60,995 bases of DNA from Verrucomicrobiota bacterium (GTDB lineage: Bacteria > Verrucomicrobiota > Verrucomicrobiia > Opitutales > Opitutaceae). The stretch's first letter is position 1. Each line of letters starts with the position of its first letter. This document shows, in pieces, positions 25,383 through 34,964 of this stretch. The notes beneath the pieces are model-generated. The model was not told the DNA's origin. It worked only from the letters and a program-made list of their open reading frames with translations, and made no database searches. The position numbers and the translations under genes were made by a program. Where the stretch lies: positions 1 to 60,995 of the forward strand of contig JAEWNN010000076.1 in NCBI GenBank assembly GCA_023457035.1, given 5' to 3'.

Positions 25383-26488
25383 GGACGCCCCCCGAGGATG
25401 TTTTTACTCCACGCCTGCCCGAGTGTGTAACGTTCGAGCCATGGTCGCAGTGTCTCCTCCGATTGCGGGATGAAGCGGCTTTGGCCGTCCTCGGTTTCCA
25501 CCACGATGATGTCCGCGGGGGAGAAGTGGTCGAGAAAGGTCGCCGACTGGGTGGAGAGGACCACTTGGCAACGCCGCGAAGTGTCCTTGATCAGCCCGGC
25601 GATGATTGTTTCTGCCGCCGGATGGAGGCCCAGTTCGGGCTCGTCGAGAATGACAGCTTGCGGCAGCAGTTCGCTCGGCAATGAAAGCAGCGTGATCAGC
25701 GCCATGATGCGCAACGAGCCGTCGGAGAGCTGGCCAGCGGCGAATTCATGACCGCCTTTATCTGCCATGCGCCAACGCAGCAGGACTTTCCCACGCCCTT
25801 GAGGTTCGAGCACGAAATCGTCGAACCAAGGGAGCACACTGGTGAGAGTGCGCCGGATGGTTGCGTAGTCTTGTGGGTGCTCTTGGCGAACCGACAGCAA
25901 CAGGGCGGCCAAGTTGCCGCCGTCAGCGAAAAGGTAGGCGTTGTCGTCGACGTTGGCGAAGTCGCGGAAATGCGAGGTGAGACTCGTGTCGTGGAACTGA
26001 TAGACACGGCAGCGCTGGAGGAATCGCTTCGCAAACTTCGCAGTCGGGTCGTTCTCCGCCCAAAGCTCGGTGAGACCGCTGTTGTCGCTCGGCGAGTTGA
26101 TGAGTGGGACTGCCGGCGCGGGACGAGGCAGACCGGTCCGCTGGAACTGCACTTCCTCCTTGGTGAAGGTGAGTCGGTCGCCCGCGCTGTCGGCGAGCGT
26201 GAAGCGGTAATAATTGGTGCCCGCCTCCGTCTCGAAGCGGAGCTCAGCCCGCACGGCTGCGGTGACCTTCGATCCGAAATGGAGAATTGTGGAGGCCGGC
26301 CCGCGTTCGACCAAATAGGGGTTCTGGAAGCCCCGCGAGAGCGCGTAGTTCAGCATCCGGAAGAAATCCACGAGGTTCGACTTCCCCGCTCCATTGGCGC
26401 CTATGAGCACGTTGAGTGGGCGCAAAGGGATGTCGGCGCTGCGAATCGAGCGGAAACCTTCCAGATGCAGATGTGAGATATGGTTCAT
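25379..26488 (-). CDS. OLD/RecF-like AAA ATPase (AAA_21), partner of DUF4276
   Basis: About 369 residues from the ATG at 26488 (MNHISHLHLEGFRSIRSADI); a TTG seven codons upstream is possible. Walker A is GANGAGKSN (30-38), the signature-like motif is GQLSDGSLR, Walker B is AVILDEPELGLHP, and a Q/H-type switch lies in VVLSTQSATFLD. SMC-type ATPases of this sort act in OLD, Gabija, PARIS and related anti-phage systems with a TOPRIM partner. It is the first gene of the three-gene operon AAA-DUF4276-M41. Confidence 0.92.
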   Translation of the reverse strand: MNHISHLHLEGFRSIRSADIPLRPLNVLIGANGAGKSNLVDFFRMLNYALSRGFQNPYLVERGPASTILHFGSKVTAAVRAELRFETEAGTNYYRFTLADSAGDRLTFTKEEVQFQRTGLPRPAPAVPLINSPSDNSGLTELWAENDPTAKFAKRFLQRCRVYQFHDTSLTSHFRDFANVDDNAYLFADGGNLAALLLSVRQEHPQDYATIRRTLTSVLPWFDDFVLEPQGRGKVLLRWRMADKGGHEFAAGQLSDGSLRIMALITLLSLPSELLPQAVILDEPELGLHPAAETIIAGLIKDTSRRCQVVLSTQSATFLDHFSPADIIVVETEDGQSRFIPQSEETLRPWLERYTLGQAWSKNILGGRP

Positions 26489-26826
26489 CAAGGGGCGTTC
26501 TCGCGACAAGGGATGCTCTCACCAAGCTGTGCTGGGCGTCAACGCACCGCTTTGGGCCGGCGCTGTTGGGATCGGAATCATCCTTCGACGCCCGACGGTT
26601 CATCGAGGTGAGTCGTGGTGTGTCCCAGGCGAGAGCTGTCGCTGCACTTGGCGTTGTGGGGGACGCTGAGGGCGGCTTCGCGGCATCAACCCGATGGAGC
26701 CTATGGTCGGCTGAGCTCGCGCACCCATGGATGACGGCGCTCACAATCGCGGAGCAGACCGCTCTGTTGCCCTCGGGCAGGACGAGCAGTACAGGGCCAA
26801 ATGGTGCGGGGAGAACGAGGTTACTT
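26489..26826. other. Gene-poor stretch; possible decayed Walker-A remnant
   Basis: No credible gene. On the plus strand at 26794-26835 a frame reads GPNGAGRTRLLEFA, which resembles an ATPase P-loop (GPNGAGKT-LLE) but has no supporting domain around it and ends in the palindrome at 26827. It may be a fragment of a lost ATPase gene or chance. Confidence 0.25.
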
Positions 26827-26876
26827 GAGTTCGCCATGGGCGAACTCGCGGAACTGACCGGCTTCGGCGAAGCCGG
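26827..26876. repeat. Two adjacent perfect hairpins downstream of larA-like gene
   Basis: GAGTTCGCC-ATG-GGCGAACTC (26827-26847) and CCGGCTTCG-G-CGAAGCCGG (26858-26876), both with 9-bp perfect arms, 25-74 bases past the larA-like stop. They probably end the nickel-cluster transcript; no T-run follows, so they may instead be REP-type elements. Confidence 0.55.
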
Positions 26877-26900
26877 AGCGGTAGGCGCAAGCGCTCGCGC

Positions 26901-28184
26901 TCAGGCGTTGAGCTTCTCCTTGGTCGTCCAGAGGCCGGCGGAGGGGGTGCTGATGAAGTAGACCTCCTCGCCGTCGGGCAGGGTGTTGAAGCCGTTCTTC
27001 AACTTCGCGGGCGAGTAGCGGTCGAGGGCCTGGGCGAGATCCATGTAACCGAAGTTCACGGACTCCATCTCGGCGCGGGAGAGGTGGCCGGGGGCGTAGG
27101 TGATCTTGAAGCGGCCTTCGGAGGAGCCGTGGATGAGGTGCGCGGTGGCGTGCGTGAGGTCCTGCAGCTCGGCGTGCTTCTTCCAGGCGTCCATGATGCG
27201 GGGCGTGCCGGAGTAGCCGAACTTGCGGATGATGGCGTCGACCTCGTCCTGTTCGCCGAAGCGCTTCAGGCCGGGGGCGATGATGAGCAGCTCGCCGCCG
27301 TCGGCCATGGCCTTGCGGGTGCGGTACACGGCCTTGTTGGCGACCCAGGTGCTGAAGAATTCGTCGCCTTGCATGACGGCGACGACCTTCTTGAGCGGCG
27401 GGACGACGGTGATGTTCTCCGCGCGCGACTGCTTGGCGGCGAGCAGGTAGGTGTCGAGGTCGTCGCCGCAGTAGAAGCCGGTGTGGACGAGCTCGCCGGC
27501 GGCGTCGTAGGCCATCGTGAGCTGGAGGTAGACGTCGGGCAGGCGTCCGAGGTACTCGCTCTCGGCCTTGTTGTAGCAATGGCGCAGCGGGGTGACGAGG
27601 GAGCCGAGGTTGTTCTCGATGCCGCAGCAGGCGGCGGCCATGTGCGAGGCGCAGATCATCTGTTTCCCGCCCAGGCCGATGAAGTAGTTCTTGTTGTGGT
27701 TGGCGAAACCGAGCACCTCGTGCGGCACGACGTGGCCGACGTTGATCACGAGATCCCAGTTCTCCTCGAGCAACGTGCGGTTGAGCGCGACGGGGATCTC
27801 CCAGTCGGCGCGGCCGCCGGTGATCTGGGCAACGTAGTCGGCGGGGATGGCGCCGAGGCGTTTCTCGTCGCGTCGCCAGTCGTGCTTGAGGATGCGCGAC
27901 TCGGGGATGGAGCCGAACATCCAGCGGTTCTGCTCGGGCGTGTGCGGCACGTGCTGGCCGAGCGTGGGGATGACGGTGACCTCGGCCGACTGCGCGAAGA
28001 ACGCGTAGAGCTGCTCGGTGATCCGGCCGGCGCCGCTGTGGGCGCGGGTGATGTCGGGCGGGAGCAGGAGGACCATGCGCGGGTGCGCGCAGAGGCGGGC
28101 GAGGCATTCGCGGGCGGCGCGCTCGACGAGGGCGTGCATCCGGGCGCGGTCGATCTTGGGGCTGCGTTCGAAGAACCAGGACAT
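26901..28184 (-). CDS. LarA-like (DUF2088) nickel-pincer-type racemase/epimerase homologue
   Basis: 427 residues, the normal length of LarA-family proteins. LLPPDITRAHSGAG (40-53) corresponds to the N-terminal P-x-x-TR motif. TLGQHVPHTPEQ carries the first catalytic-type His. NVGHVVPHEVLGF followed by NHNKNYFIGLGG carries the second His and the Lys position that binds the pincer cofactor in LarA. LarA enzymes use a nickel-pincer nucleotide to racemise or epimerise 2-hydroxy acids. The substrate is unknown. LarB/C/E cofactor genes are not in the window. It is the last gene of a minus-strand nickel cluster, 89 bases after the methyltransferase gene. Confidence 0.82.
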   Translation of the reverse strand: MSWFFERSPKIDRARMHALVERAARECLARLCAHPRMVLLLPPDITRAHSGAGRITEQLYAFFAQSAEVTVIPTLGQHVPHTPEQNRWMFGSIPESRILKHDWRRDEKRLGAIPADYVAQITGGRADWEIPVALNRTLLEENWDLVINVGHVVPHEVLGFANHNKNYFIGLGGKQMICASHMAAACCGIENNLGSLVTPLRHCYNKAESEYLGRLPDVYLQLTMAYDAAGELVHTGFYCGDDLDTYLLAAKQSRAENITVVPPLKKVVAVMQGDEFFSTWVANKAVYRTRKAMADGGELLIIAPGLKRFGEQDEVDAIIRKFGYSGTPRIMDAWKKHAELQDLTHATAHLIHGSSEGRFKITYAPGHLSRAEMESVNFGYMDLAQALDRYSPAKLKNGFNTLPDGEEVYFISTPSAGLWTTKEKLNA

Positions 28185-28199
28185 GGCGGAGCTGGGGTT

Positions 28200-28211
28200 G
28201 GGGGGGGGGGG
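28200..28211. repeat. G12 homopolymer upstream of larA-like start
   Basis: Twelve consecutive G on the plus strand, 16-27 bases before the larA-like ATG. It overlaps the ribosome-binding or leader region and is long enough for slipped-strand length variation. Confidence 0.75.
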
Positions 28212-28231
28212 CTGAGATCGGAGGTTCCGAC

Positions 28232-28252
28232 GGACGTTTCGGAGAAACGTCC
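28232..28252. repeat. Intergenic palindrome between methyltransferase and larA-like genes
   Basis: Arms GGACGTTTC and GAAACGTCC around GGA, perfect 9-bp stem. It could terminate or stabilise the upstream transcript; sequence style suggests a dispersed repeat. Confidence 0.5.
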
Positions 28253-28273
28253 CTACCTCGGTCGCCGGCGCGG

Positions 28274-28942
28274 TCAGTGCGTTGCCTCGATGAAGATCTC
28301 CTCGGGGGTGTCGATCCAGGTGCGGAGGGCGAAGCCGTGGCGGGCGAGCGCGGATTCGAGGTGGGCGCGGGGCGGGAAGACGTCGGCGACGACGGCGTGG
28401 TGCGTGGCGTGGATGGCGTTGAGCTTCTCGCGGCCGTCCCAGTGCACGATGAGCAGCCGGCCGCCGGGCTTGAGCCAGCGGGCGACGACGGCCAGCGCGG
28501 CGTCGTCGTCGTCGAAATGTGGCCACACGCGGAAGCAGACGACGGCGTCGAACCTGCCCGCGGGCAGATCGAGCGCTTCGAGCGTCGACTGGTGGGTGGC
28601 GACCTGCGGCAGCGCGGCGGTGCGGGCGCGGGTGCGCTCCATCATGCCGGCGCTGGGGTCGAAGGCGACGACCTGGCCGAGCGGGCCGACCCAGTCGGCG
28701 AGGTGGGCGGTGAGGTGGCCGGAGCCGCAACCAGGCTCGGTAATCCATTGGCCGCGGACGGAGCCGAGGCGGGCGCGCAGGGTGGCGAGCCTCGGTTCGT
28801 CGTCGGGCTTGAAGGCGAAGCCGGCGTGCTCGCGGGCGATGTGGTCGAAGAGGCCGTTCTTGTCGAGGTGGGCCGGCGCGGGGACGACGGGCGCTGGTGC
28901 GGCGGGGCGCGCGATGGGGCGGAAGGTGGAGTCGGAGGCCAT
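28274..28942 (-). CDS. Class I SAM-dependent methyltransferase
   Basis: 222 residues. The SAM-binding motif I is ITEPGCGSGHLTAHLADW. FDPSAGMMERTR (motif II) and ARFDAVVCFRVWPHF, KPGGRLLIVHW (motifs post-II/III) follow. The ATG at 28942 is 2 bases after the stop of the ABC permease, so the gene is translated from the metal-transport operon. The methyl acceptor is unknown; a role in a nickel-chelating metabolite or in cofactor handling is speculation based on context. Confidence 0.87.
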   Translation of the reverse strand: MASDSTFRPIARPAAPAPVVPAPAHLDKNGLFDHIAREHAGFAFKPDDEPRLATLRARLGSVRGQWITEPGCGSGHLTAHLADWVGPLGQVVAFDPSAGMMERTRARTAALPQVATHQSTLEALDLPAGRFDAVVCFRVWPHFDDDDAALAVVARWLKPGGRLLIVHWDGREKLNAIHATHHAVVADVFPPRAHLESALARHGFALRTWIDTPEEIFIEATH

Positions 28943-28944
28943 GT

Positions 28945-29731
28945 TCAGAAAGCGGAGCGGCGGAGTTTCACGGCGGTGGCGGCGGCGAAGAGGACGCTGG
29001 AGACGAGCACGATGCAGGCGCCCGCCGGCCACTCGCAGGCGATGGCGAGGCCGAGCCCGCCGGTGGCGCTGGCAACCGAGAGCGCGACGGAGAGCAGCAG
29101 CGCGGGCACGAAGCGTTCGCTCAACTGGCGCGCGGCGGCGGCGGGGTTGATCAGCAGGCTGTAGAGCATGAGGCCGCCGACGGCCTGGAGGTTCACGGCG
29201 ACGGCGAGCCCGCTCCACGCGAGCAGCGCGTAGGTGAAGGCCGCGACCGGCAGACCGCTGGCGCGCGCGATGCGGCGGTCGAAGAGCACGGCGCGCAACT
29301 GCGGGAGGAAACGCCAGGCGAGGAAACCGCCCGCGGCGGCCACGCCGGCGAGCGCGGCGACATCGCCCCAGCGCAGCAGGAGCAGGTTGCCCCACATGAG
29401 GCCGAGCGCCTCGCCGCGGTGTGTCGCCATGATCCCGATGCCGAGGAAGGCCAGGCCGAGCGAGAGCGAGAACAACACGCCCGCCATCGCCTCGCGGGAG
29501 AGCCGCGAGCGGTCGGCGAGCGGGCCGAGCAACGCGGCGGCGAGAAACGCGCCGCCGAAGGCGCAGGCCGGCGGCGACCAGCCCGCGGCCAGCCCGAGCA
29601 CCGCGCCGGCGAGCGCGGCGTGCGCGAGGCAGACGGCGAGGAACGGCACCTGCAGCGCGAGCAGGAGGAAACCGGCGAGCCCGCAGCCCGCGCCGCCGGC
29701 GACCGCCGCGAGCCACCACTTCAATTCGAGC

Positions 29732-29739
<8 letters not shown>
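28945..29739 (-). CDS. Metal ABC transporter permease (ZnuB-like, ABC-3 family)
   Basis: 264 residues, seven or eight TM helices, ABC-3 family. LQVPFLAVCLAHAALAGAVLG near the N-terminus and NLQAVGGLMLYSLLINPAAAA near 200 are family marks. It overlaps the ATPase gene by 8 bases. Znu-type sequence does not decide the metal; the NikR context argues for nickel or cobalt. Confidence 0.9.
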
Positions 29740-30519
<780 letters not shown>

Positions 30520-30523
<4 letters not shown>

Positions 30524-31335
30524 TCGGGGAACGCGGCGAGCAGGGCGTCGACGTTGCGGTCGAGCATGGCCCAGTAGTCGGCGGGGGTGCAGGAGGACGG
30601 GAAGTTGTCGAACATCGCGAGCGGGAGCGCGGCGGATTCGGCGAGGGCGGCGGGGAGGCGGCTGCCGCTGGGGACATTGCCCACGACGGCCCGGGCGCCG
30701 GCGGTGCGAATCTCGGCCAACGCGCGGGAGATCACGCCGGGCGCCGGATCGTCGCCGCCCGGCAGGACGCAGACGACCTCGAGGCCGAGCCAGCGCAGAA
30801 ACGCGGCCTGATGTGGCGCGGCAGCGACGGGTTTGCCGTGGAGGCGCGCGGCGCGGGCGCGGAGTGCAGCGCCGCGGGACTGCGCTTCGGCGGCGAGGGC
30901 TTCGGCGCGGGCGCGGATCGCGGGCGCGGCGTCCGGCAGGCGGGCGGCGAGTTCGTCGGCCGCCTCGCGGGCGAGCGTAGCGAACGTATCCGGGATGCAG
31001 AGCCCGCCGGGCGCCGGCAGGGCGACGATGCGGTCGGCGGCGACGCCGTTGGCGAGCAGGCGGGAATCGAGGAAACCTTGGAACTCGTGCCGGAAGAATA
31101 CGGTCGCGGAGAGGAGCCGGCGGACTTGCGCGGGCTCGAGGTCGAAGTGGCCGGGGCAACTGCCCGGCGGCAGGATCGTCTCCACGGCCACGCCCTCGCC
31201 GCCCACGGCTTGCGCGGCGGCGCCGAGCACGGAGGTCGTGGTGACGACGACGGCGCGCTCGGCGGCGGCTTGGGCCAGCGGTGCGAGAAGCAGCGCTGCA
31301 AGTGCGAGGAAGGCGTGACGGCGTGCGGTGCGCAT
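30520..31335 (-). CDS. Zn/Mn/Ni-type metal ABC substrate-binding protein (ZnuA-like)
   Basis: 271 residues with a signal peptide (AFLALAALLLAPLAQAAA). The cluster A-I fold is shown by VVVTTTSVLGAAAQAVGGEGV and by possible metal ligands in CPGHFDLEP (H63), FFRHEFQGFLDS and AAPHQAAFLRWLG. The His/Asp-rich loop of true ZnuA is missing. It lies 48 bases after the TonB-dependent receptor stop, in one operon with the ATPase and permease. Confidence 0.88.
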
Positions 31336-31383
31336 GGCGGAGTGGCGAAGGATGCGGTCCGGGGCGGTGCCCCGGGCTACTGC

Positions 31384-33342
31384 CTAGAACTTCAGGCTGA
31401 CGCCGAAGGTGCCGTTGATGCCGGGCATCGGGTAGCCGTAGCGCTGCTCGTAGTCGGCGTCGCCGAGGTTTTCGCCGGCGACGAAGCATTCGCCGGCGAG
31501 CTTCCACGCGGGCAGCGAGAATTCGTAGGCGAGGCGAGCGTTGAGGAGCACGTAGGAGTCGAGGCGCGTGGTGTTGAGGGCGTTGATGGCGCGGGCGCGG
31601 GAGGTGACGTAGCGCGAACCCACGTACTGGCCGTCGACGCTGAGGCGGAAGTGCTGCGCGAAGCGCCAGTTGACGCCGGCGCTGGCGGACCACTCGGGCG
31701 CGTAGGGCAGGTCGTCGGGCGTGGTGTTCATCGTGGTGACGCCGCCGAAGAAGGAGAGGTCGCGTGTCGGAGTGACGGTGACGGCGGCCTCGACGCCCTC
31801 GGTGCGGTAGCGGGCGAGGTTCTTCCAGACGGCGGGATAGGGCGGGAAGGAGGTGATGATGCGGTCGGTGCCGCGGTCGCGGAAATAGGTGAGCTCGGCC
31901 TTCACGAGGGAACCGAAGCGGCGGCTGACGCCGATCTCGAAGTGGTCGACCTTCTCGGCCTCGAGCTCGCGGTGCAGGTTGTTGCCCGGAGGATAGGCCA
32001 TGACATAGAAGCCCGGGTAGTTCACGCCGCGGGCGGCGGAGGTGTGAAACTCGAAGCCGGCGCCCTCGACGACGAGGCCGGCCTGCGGGGCAAACTCGTC
32101 GTCGAAGAGGTTGTGGTCGAACCAGCGCGCGCCGACGGAGGGTTTCACGGACCAGCCGGAGCCGAGTTCCCAGAGCTGGGCGAAGGAGGCGTAGGGCTGG
32201 ACGAGGCGGGCGAACTTCTGAGGGAAGGCGGCGGCGACGCCGTTGGTGACGGTGCGGTACTTGCCGGTGATGAAGTCGAGGTCGAAGCCGCCGAGCAGCT
32301 CGGCGCCGGTCCAGGGGCGGACGGTCTCGCGGGTCTTCACGCCGTAGTTGGCGTAGTCGGTGATGGTGTCGTCGGTGTTGCGCTTGGTCGTGGTGTTGTA
32401 CTGGCCGGTCCAGTTCATGGTGCCGCTGGAGTAGTAGGGCTTCACGTAGCCCTCGGCCGACTCGTACTTGTGGGCGAGGGTGGCGACGAGGAGGTCGTTC
32501 TCGTCGGCGAAGCGGCCGTTGGTGTAGAGCAGGGAGGCGGGGACGAGGGCGGCGTCGGGGCCGGGGTCCTGCGCGTAGTTGTCGGTGCGGTTGTAGATGA
32601 CGTGGGCGTTCCAGTGTGGGGAGAAGGTCCAGCCGAGGCGCGTGTAGTAGGAGCGGAGACGGCCGTCGGAGTCGGCGCGGGCGCCGTCGGACTGGCGGGT
32701 GCTGGCGAGAGCGTAAGCATCGAAGGACTCGGTACGAGTGCCGCCCTCGGCCAGCGCGGACCAGGTGCCGAAGGAGCCGGCGGTGAGGGCGAGGCGGCCG
32801 GAGGTGCCGGGCTGCTCCTGGGCCTTCGGGTCGAGGTCGACGACGGCGAAGGCCATGTTGCCGTAGAGGACGGGCTGGGCGCCCTTGTAGACGGCGATGT
32901 CGCGCGCGATGTCGACACTGAGCATGTCGAGGATCGGGTGGGTCCAGACGCTGTTGTAGCTGGGGATGCCATCGATGGAGAGCTGGATCTCGGCGCCCGG
33001 GCGGGCCGTACCCATGCCGCGGATGAAGACCGCGCCGCCCTCGCCGCCGCCGAAGCTGCCGACGACGTTGTGGTGGGTGACGACGACGCCGGGGGTCTCG
33101 CGCAGGGCGGACTGGAGGTCGGTGGCGTTGAGCGCAGCGAGCTGCGTGGCGGAGATGGTGGTGACCTTGCTGCCGAGCGAGTCGACGGCGGTCGCGGCGA
33201 CGATCGGGGTCTCGACGACGGGGAAGGCGTCGAGCACGACGAGTTCGGAGGCGGCGGCGCCGGCCAGGGCGGGGGAGTCGGGCGACTGCGCGAGCGCGGC
33301 GGCGGGCGCGAGAAGCAAGGAGGCGAGGGCGAAGGTTCTCAT
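31384..33342 (-). CDS. TonB-dependent receptor, probable nickel/metal uptake
   Basis: 652 residues from the ATG at 33342 (MRTFALASLLLAPAAALAQS, signal peptide). A plug domain (about 55-165: LQSALRETPGVVVTHH, VFIRGMGTARPGAEIQLSIDG) is followed by a 22-strand-type barrel. It ends GTFGVSLKF with the C-terminal Phe of outer-membrane barrels. It lies downstream of nikR, with a NikR-box-like palindrome 18-48 bases before the ATG, and upstream of the metal ABC genes. Uptake of nickel or a nickel chelate is therefore likely, but ligand identity is inference. Confidence 0.9.
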   Translation of the reverse strand: MRTFALASLLLAPAAALAQSPDSPALAGAAASELVVLDAFPVVETPIVAATAVDSLGSKVTTISATQLAALNATDLQSALRETPGVVVTHHNVVGSFGGGEGGAVFIRGMGTARPGAEIQLSIDGIPSYNSVWTHPILDMLSVDIARDIAVYKGAQPVLYGNMAFAVVDLDPKAQEQPGTSGRLALTAGSFGTWSALAEGGTRTESFDAYALASTRQSDGARADSDGRLRSYYTRLGWTFSPHWNAHVIYNRTDNYAQDPGPDAALVPASLLYTNGRFADENDLLVATLAHKYESAEGYVKPYYSSGTMNWTGQYNTTTKRNTDDTITDYANYGVKTRETVRPWTGAELLGGFDLDFITGKYRTVTNGVAAAFPQKFARLVQPYASFAQLWELGSGWSVKPSVGARWFDHNLFDDEFAPQAGLVVEGAGFEFHTSAARGVNYPGFYVMAYPPGNNLHRELEAEKVDHFEIGVSRRFGSLVKAELTYFRDRGTDRIITSFPPYPAVWKNLARYRTEGVEAAVTVTPTRDLSFFGGVTTMNTTPDDLPYAPEWSASAGVNWRFAQHFRLSVDGQYVGSRYVTSRARAINALNTTRLDSYVLLNARLAYEFSLPAWKLAGECFVAGENLGDADYEQRYGYPMPGINGTFGVSLKF

Positions 33343-33359
33343 GCGGGGAAAAACGAAAT

Positions 33360-33390
33360 GGATATTACGAAGCAAAAATACGTAATACCC
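33360..33390. promoter_or_regulatory. NikR-box-like operator upstream of TonB-dependent receptor
   Basis: Near-perfect palindrome GG-A-TATTACG, 11 bases, CGTAATA-C-CC. Read with the inner G/C it is (A/G)TATTAC-N13-GTAATAC, close to the dyads described for NikR boxes in some bacteria. It lies between nikR and the receptor gene, on a locally AT-rich stretch. Metal-bound NikR would repress the receptor-ABC-methyltransferase-larA transcript. Confidence 0.7.
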
Positions 33391-33436
33391 AAGAAGCGAG
33401 TTTTCCCGCAATCGGATGAAAAGTATTCCGCGCGGC

Positions 33437-33880
33437 TCAGGCCGGCAGGTCGCGGCCAGTGCTGGTGATCGCGAGCTTGCCGTGCTTCACGCCGCGGGCG
33501 CCGATGAGCTCGTCGGCGAGCCGGCGGATTGTGCCGGCGGGGCCGCGAACGGCGATGATCTCGAGACAGTTGTCGTGGTCGAGATGGCAGTGGAGCGTGG
33601 AGATGATGTACTCGCCGTGGTCGTGCTGGACGTCGTTGAGCAGGTGCTGGAGTCCGTGGCTGTGGTGGTCGTAGACGAGCGTGATGCTGCCGGCGATCTC
33701 GGCCGAGTCGCTCTGCTGCGTGGCGTGCTCGACGAGCTGGGCGCGGATCATGTCGGCGATGGCGAGCGAGCGGTTGTCGTAGCCCTTGGCGCGGACCATG
33801 GCGTCGAGCTGGCGCATGAGCTGGGGCGGGAGCGAGGCGCTGAAGCGGGTGGCGAATTCCTTGCGAGGCTTCCTGGGCAT
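33437..33880 (-). CDS. nikR: Nickel-responsive regulator NikR
   Basis: 147 residues. The ribbon-helix-helix N-terminus is FATRFSASLPPQLMRQLD; the ACT-like metal domain follows. The square-planar nickel ligands of E. coli NikR (H76, H87, H89, C95) correspond to H86, H97, H99 and C105, in VQHDHGEY and STLHCHLDHDNC, so nickel binding should be intact. It is divergent from the NikM/CbiM gene (106-base gap) and upstream of the receptor operon. Confidence 0.95.
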   Translation of the reverse strand: MPRKPRKEFATRFSASLPPQLMRQLDAMVRAKGYDNRSLAIADMIRAQLVEHATQQSDSAEIAGSITLVYDHHSHGLQHLLNDVQHDHGEYIISTLHCHLDHDNCLEIIAVRGPAGTIRRLADELIGARGVKHGKLAITSTGRDLPA

Positions 33881-33986
33881 GGGCGGCGGTGTTGGCGGCG
33901 AGGATGCCGCGCGCGCCGTGATGGGACGAGCCCCAATTGGGCGACGGCGGGTTGCACTGCGGCCACGAAGCGTTTGCCTCGGGGCG

Positions 33987-34931
33987 ATGCATATTCCCGA
34001 TGGCTTCGTTGACGTGAAGACCGCTGTGACGGCGGCGGCGCTGGCGGCGGGCGGGCTGGCGCTCGCGTTGCGGCAGGCGAAACGCGAGCTGCCGCCGCGA
34101 GGCGTGCCGTTGCTCGGGCTGGGCGCGGCCTTCGTCTTCGCGGCGCAGATGGTGAACTTCCCGGTCGCGGGCGGCACCTCGGGACACCTGATCGGCGGCG
34201 CGCTGATCGCGGCCCTGCTCGGGCTGCCGGCGGCGGTGATCGTGATGACGACGGTGTTGCTCGCGCAGTGTCTGCTCTTCGCCGACGGCGGCATCACGGC
34301 GCTCGGGGCCAACGTGTTCAACATGGCGGTGGTAGCGCCGTTCGTGGGGCTGGCGGTGTTCCGCGGCGTGAGCCGGTTGCTCCCCGGGCTGCGGGGGCAG
34401 GTGGCGGCGCTGGCGTTCGCGGGCTGGTGCTCGACGGTGGCGGCGGCGTTGGCATGTGCCGGCCAGTTGGCGTGGTCGGGCACGGTGGCCTGGCCGGTGG
34501 CGTTGCCGGCGATGACGGGTATCCACATGCTCATCGGACTGGGCGAGGGGGCGATCAGCGCGCTGGTGTTCGCCGCGGTGGCGCGGGTGCGGCCTGAGCT
34601 GGTCGGCGGCGCGACAGGCGCGGCTGCGCCGGCGGAGGGCGGAGCGCGCGGCTTTGTGCGGTACGGGCTGCTGGCGGCGCTGGGCGTGGCATTGTTTGCG
34701 GCGCCGTTCGCCTGCCCGTGGCCGGATGGGCTGGAGGCGGTGGCGGCGAAGCTCGGTTTCGAGCATGCGGCGCACGCGGCGGCGCCGGCGCCGATGCCCG
34801 ACTACGTCTTCCCGTGGATCGGCCACGCGGGGGTGGCGACGGCGGCGGCCGGGGCGGTCGGCGCGCTGGTGGTCTTCGGTCTCGCGGTGCTGCTCAGCCG
34901 CGTTGTGGTTCGCAACGCGAAGAGCGAGTAA
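33987..34931 (+). CDS. NikM/CbiM nickel/cobalt S-component with PDGLE domain
   Basis: 314 residues. It starts MHIPDGFVD; His2 and the free N-terminus bind the metal in this family. GGTSGHLIGGAL, GGITALGANVFNMAVVAP and MTGIHMLIGLGEGAIS are the other family motifs. The C-terminal PDGLEAVAAKLGF segment plus a final TM helix is the PDGLE domain that replaces CbiN/NikN. No CbiQ or CbiO gene is present in the window. It is divergent from nikR, so nickel regulation is likely, although no clear NikR box is seen at 33881-33986. Confidence 0.93.
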   Translation: MHIPDGFVDVKTAVTAAALAAGGLALALRQAKRELPPRGVPLLGLGAAFVFAAQMVNFPVAGGTSGHLIGGALIAALLGLPAAVIVMTTVLLAQCLLFADGGITALGANVFNMAVVAPFVGLAVFRGVSRLLPGLRGQVAALAFAGWCSTVAAALACAGQLAWSGTVAWPVALPAMTGIHMLIGLGEGAISALVFAAVARVRPELVGGATGAAAPAEGGARGFVRYGLLAALGVALFAAPFACPWPDGLEAVAAKLGFEHAAHAAAPAPMPDYVFPWIGHAGVATAAAGAVGALVVFGLAVLLSRVVVRNAKSE

Positions 34932-34964
34932 GTACGGGCGGCCCGTGGGGAACGGCGCCGCCGC

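Noticed and set aside
26794..26835. P-loop-like peptide GPNGAGRTRLLE on the plus strand
   Set aside because: Only about 14 residues resemble an ATPase and nothing around them does; noted as a possible remnant but not called as a gene or pseudogene.
33881..33986. NikR box in the nikR-nikM intergenic region
   Set aside because: No TATTAC/GTAATA dyad is present; only the site at 33360-33390 qualifies.
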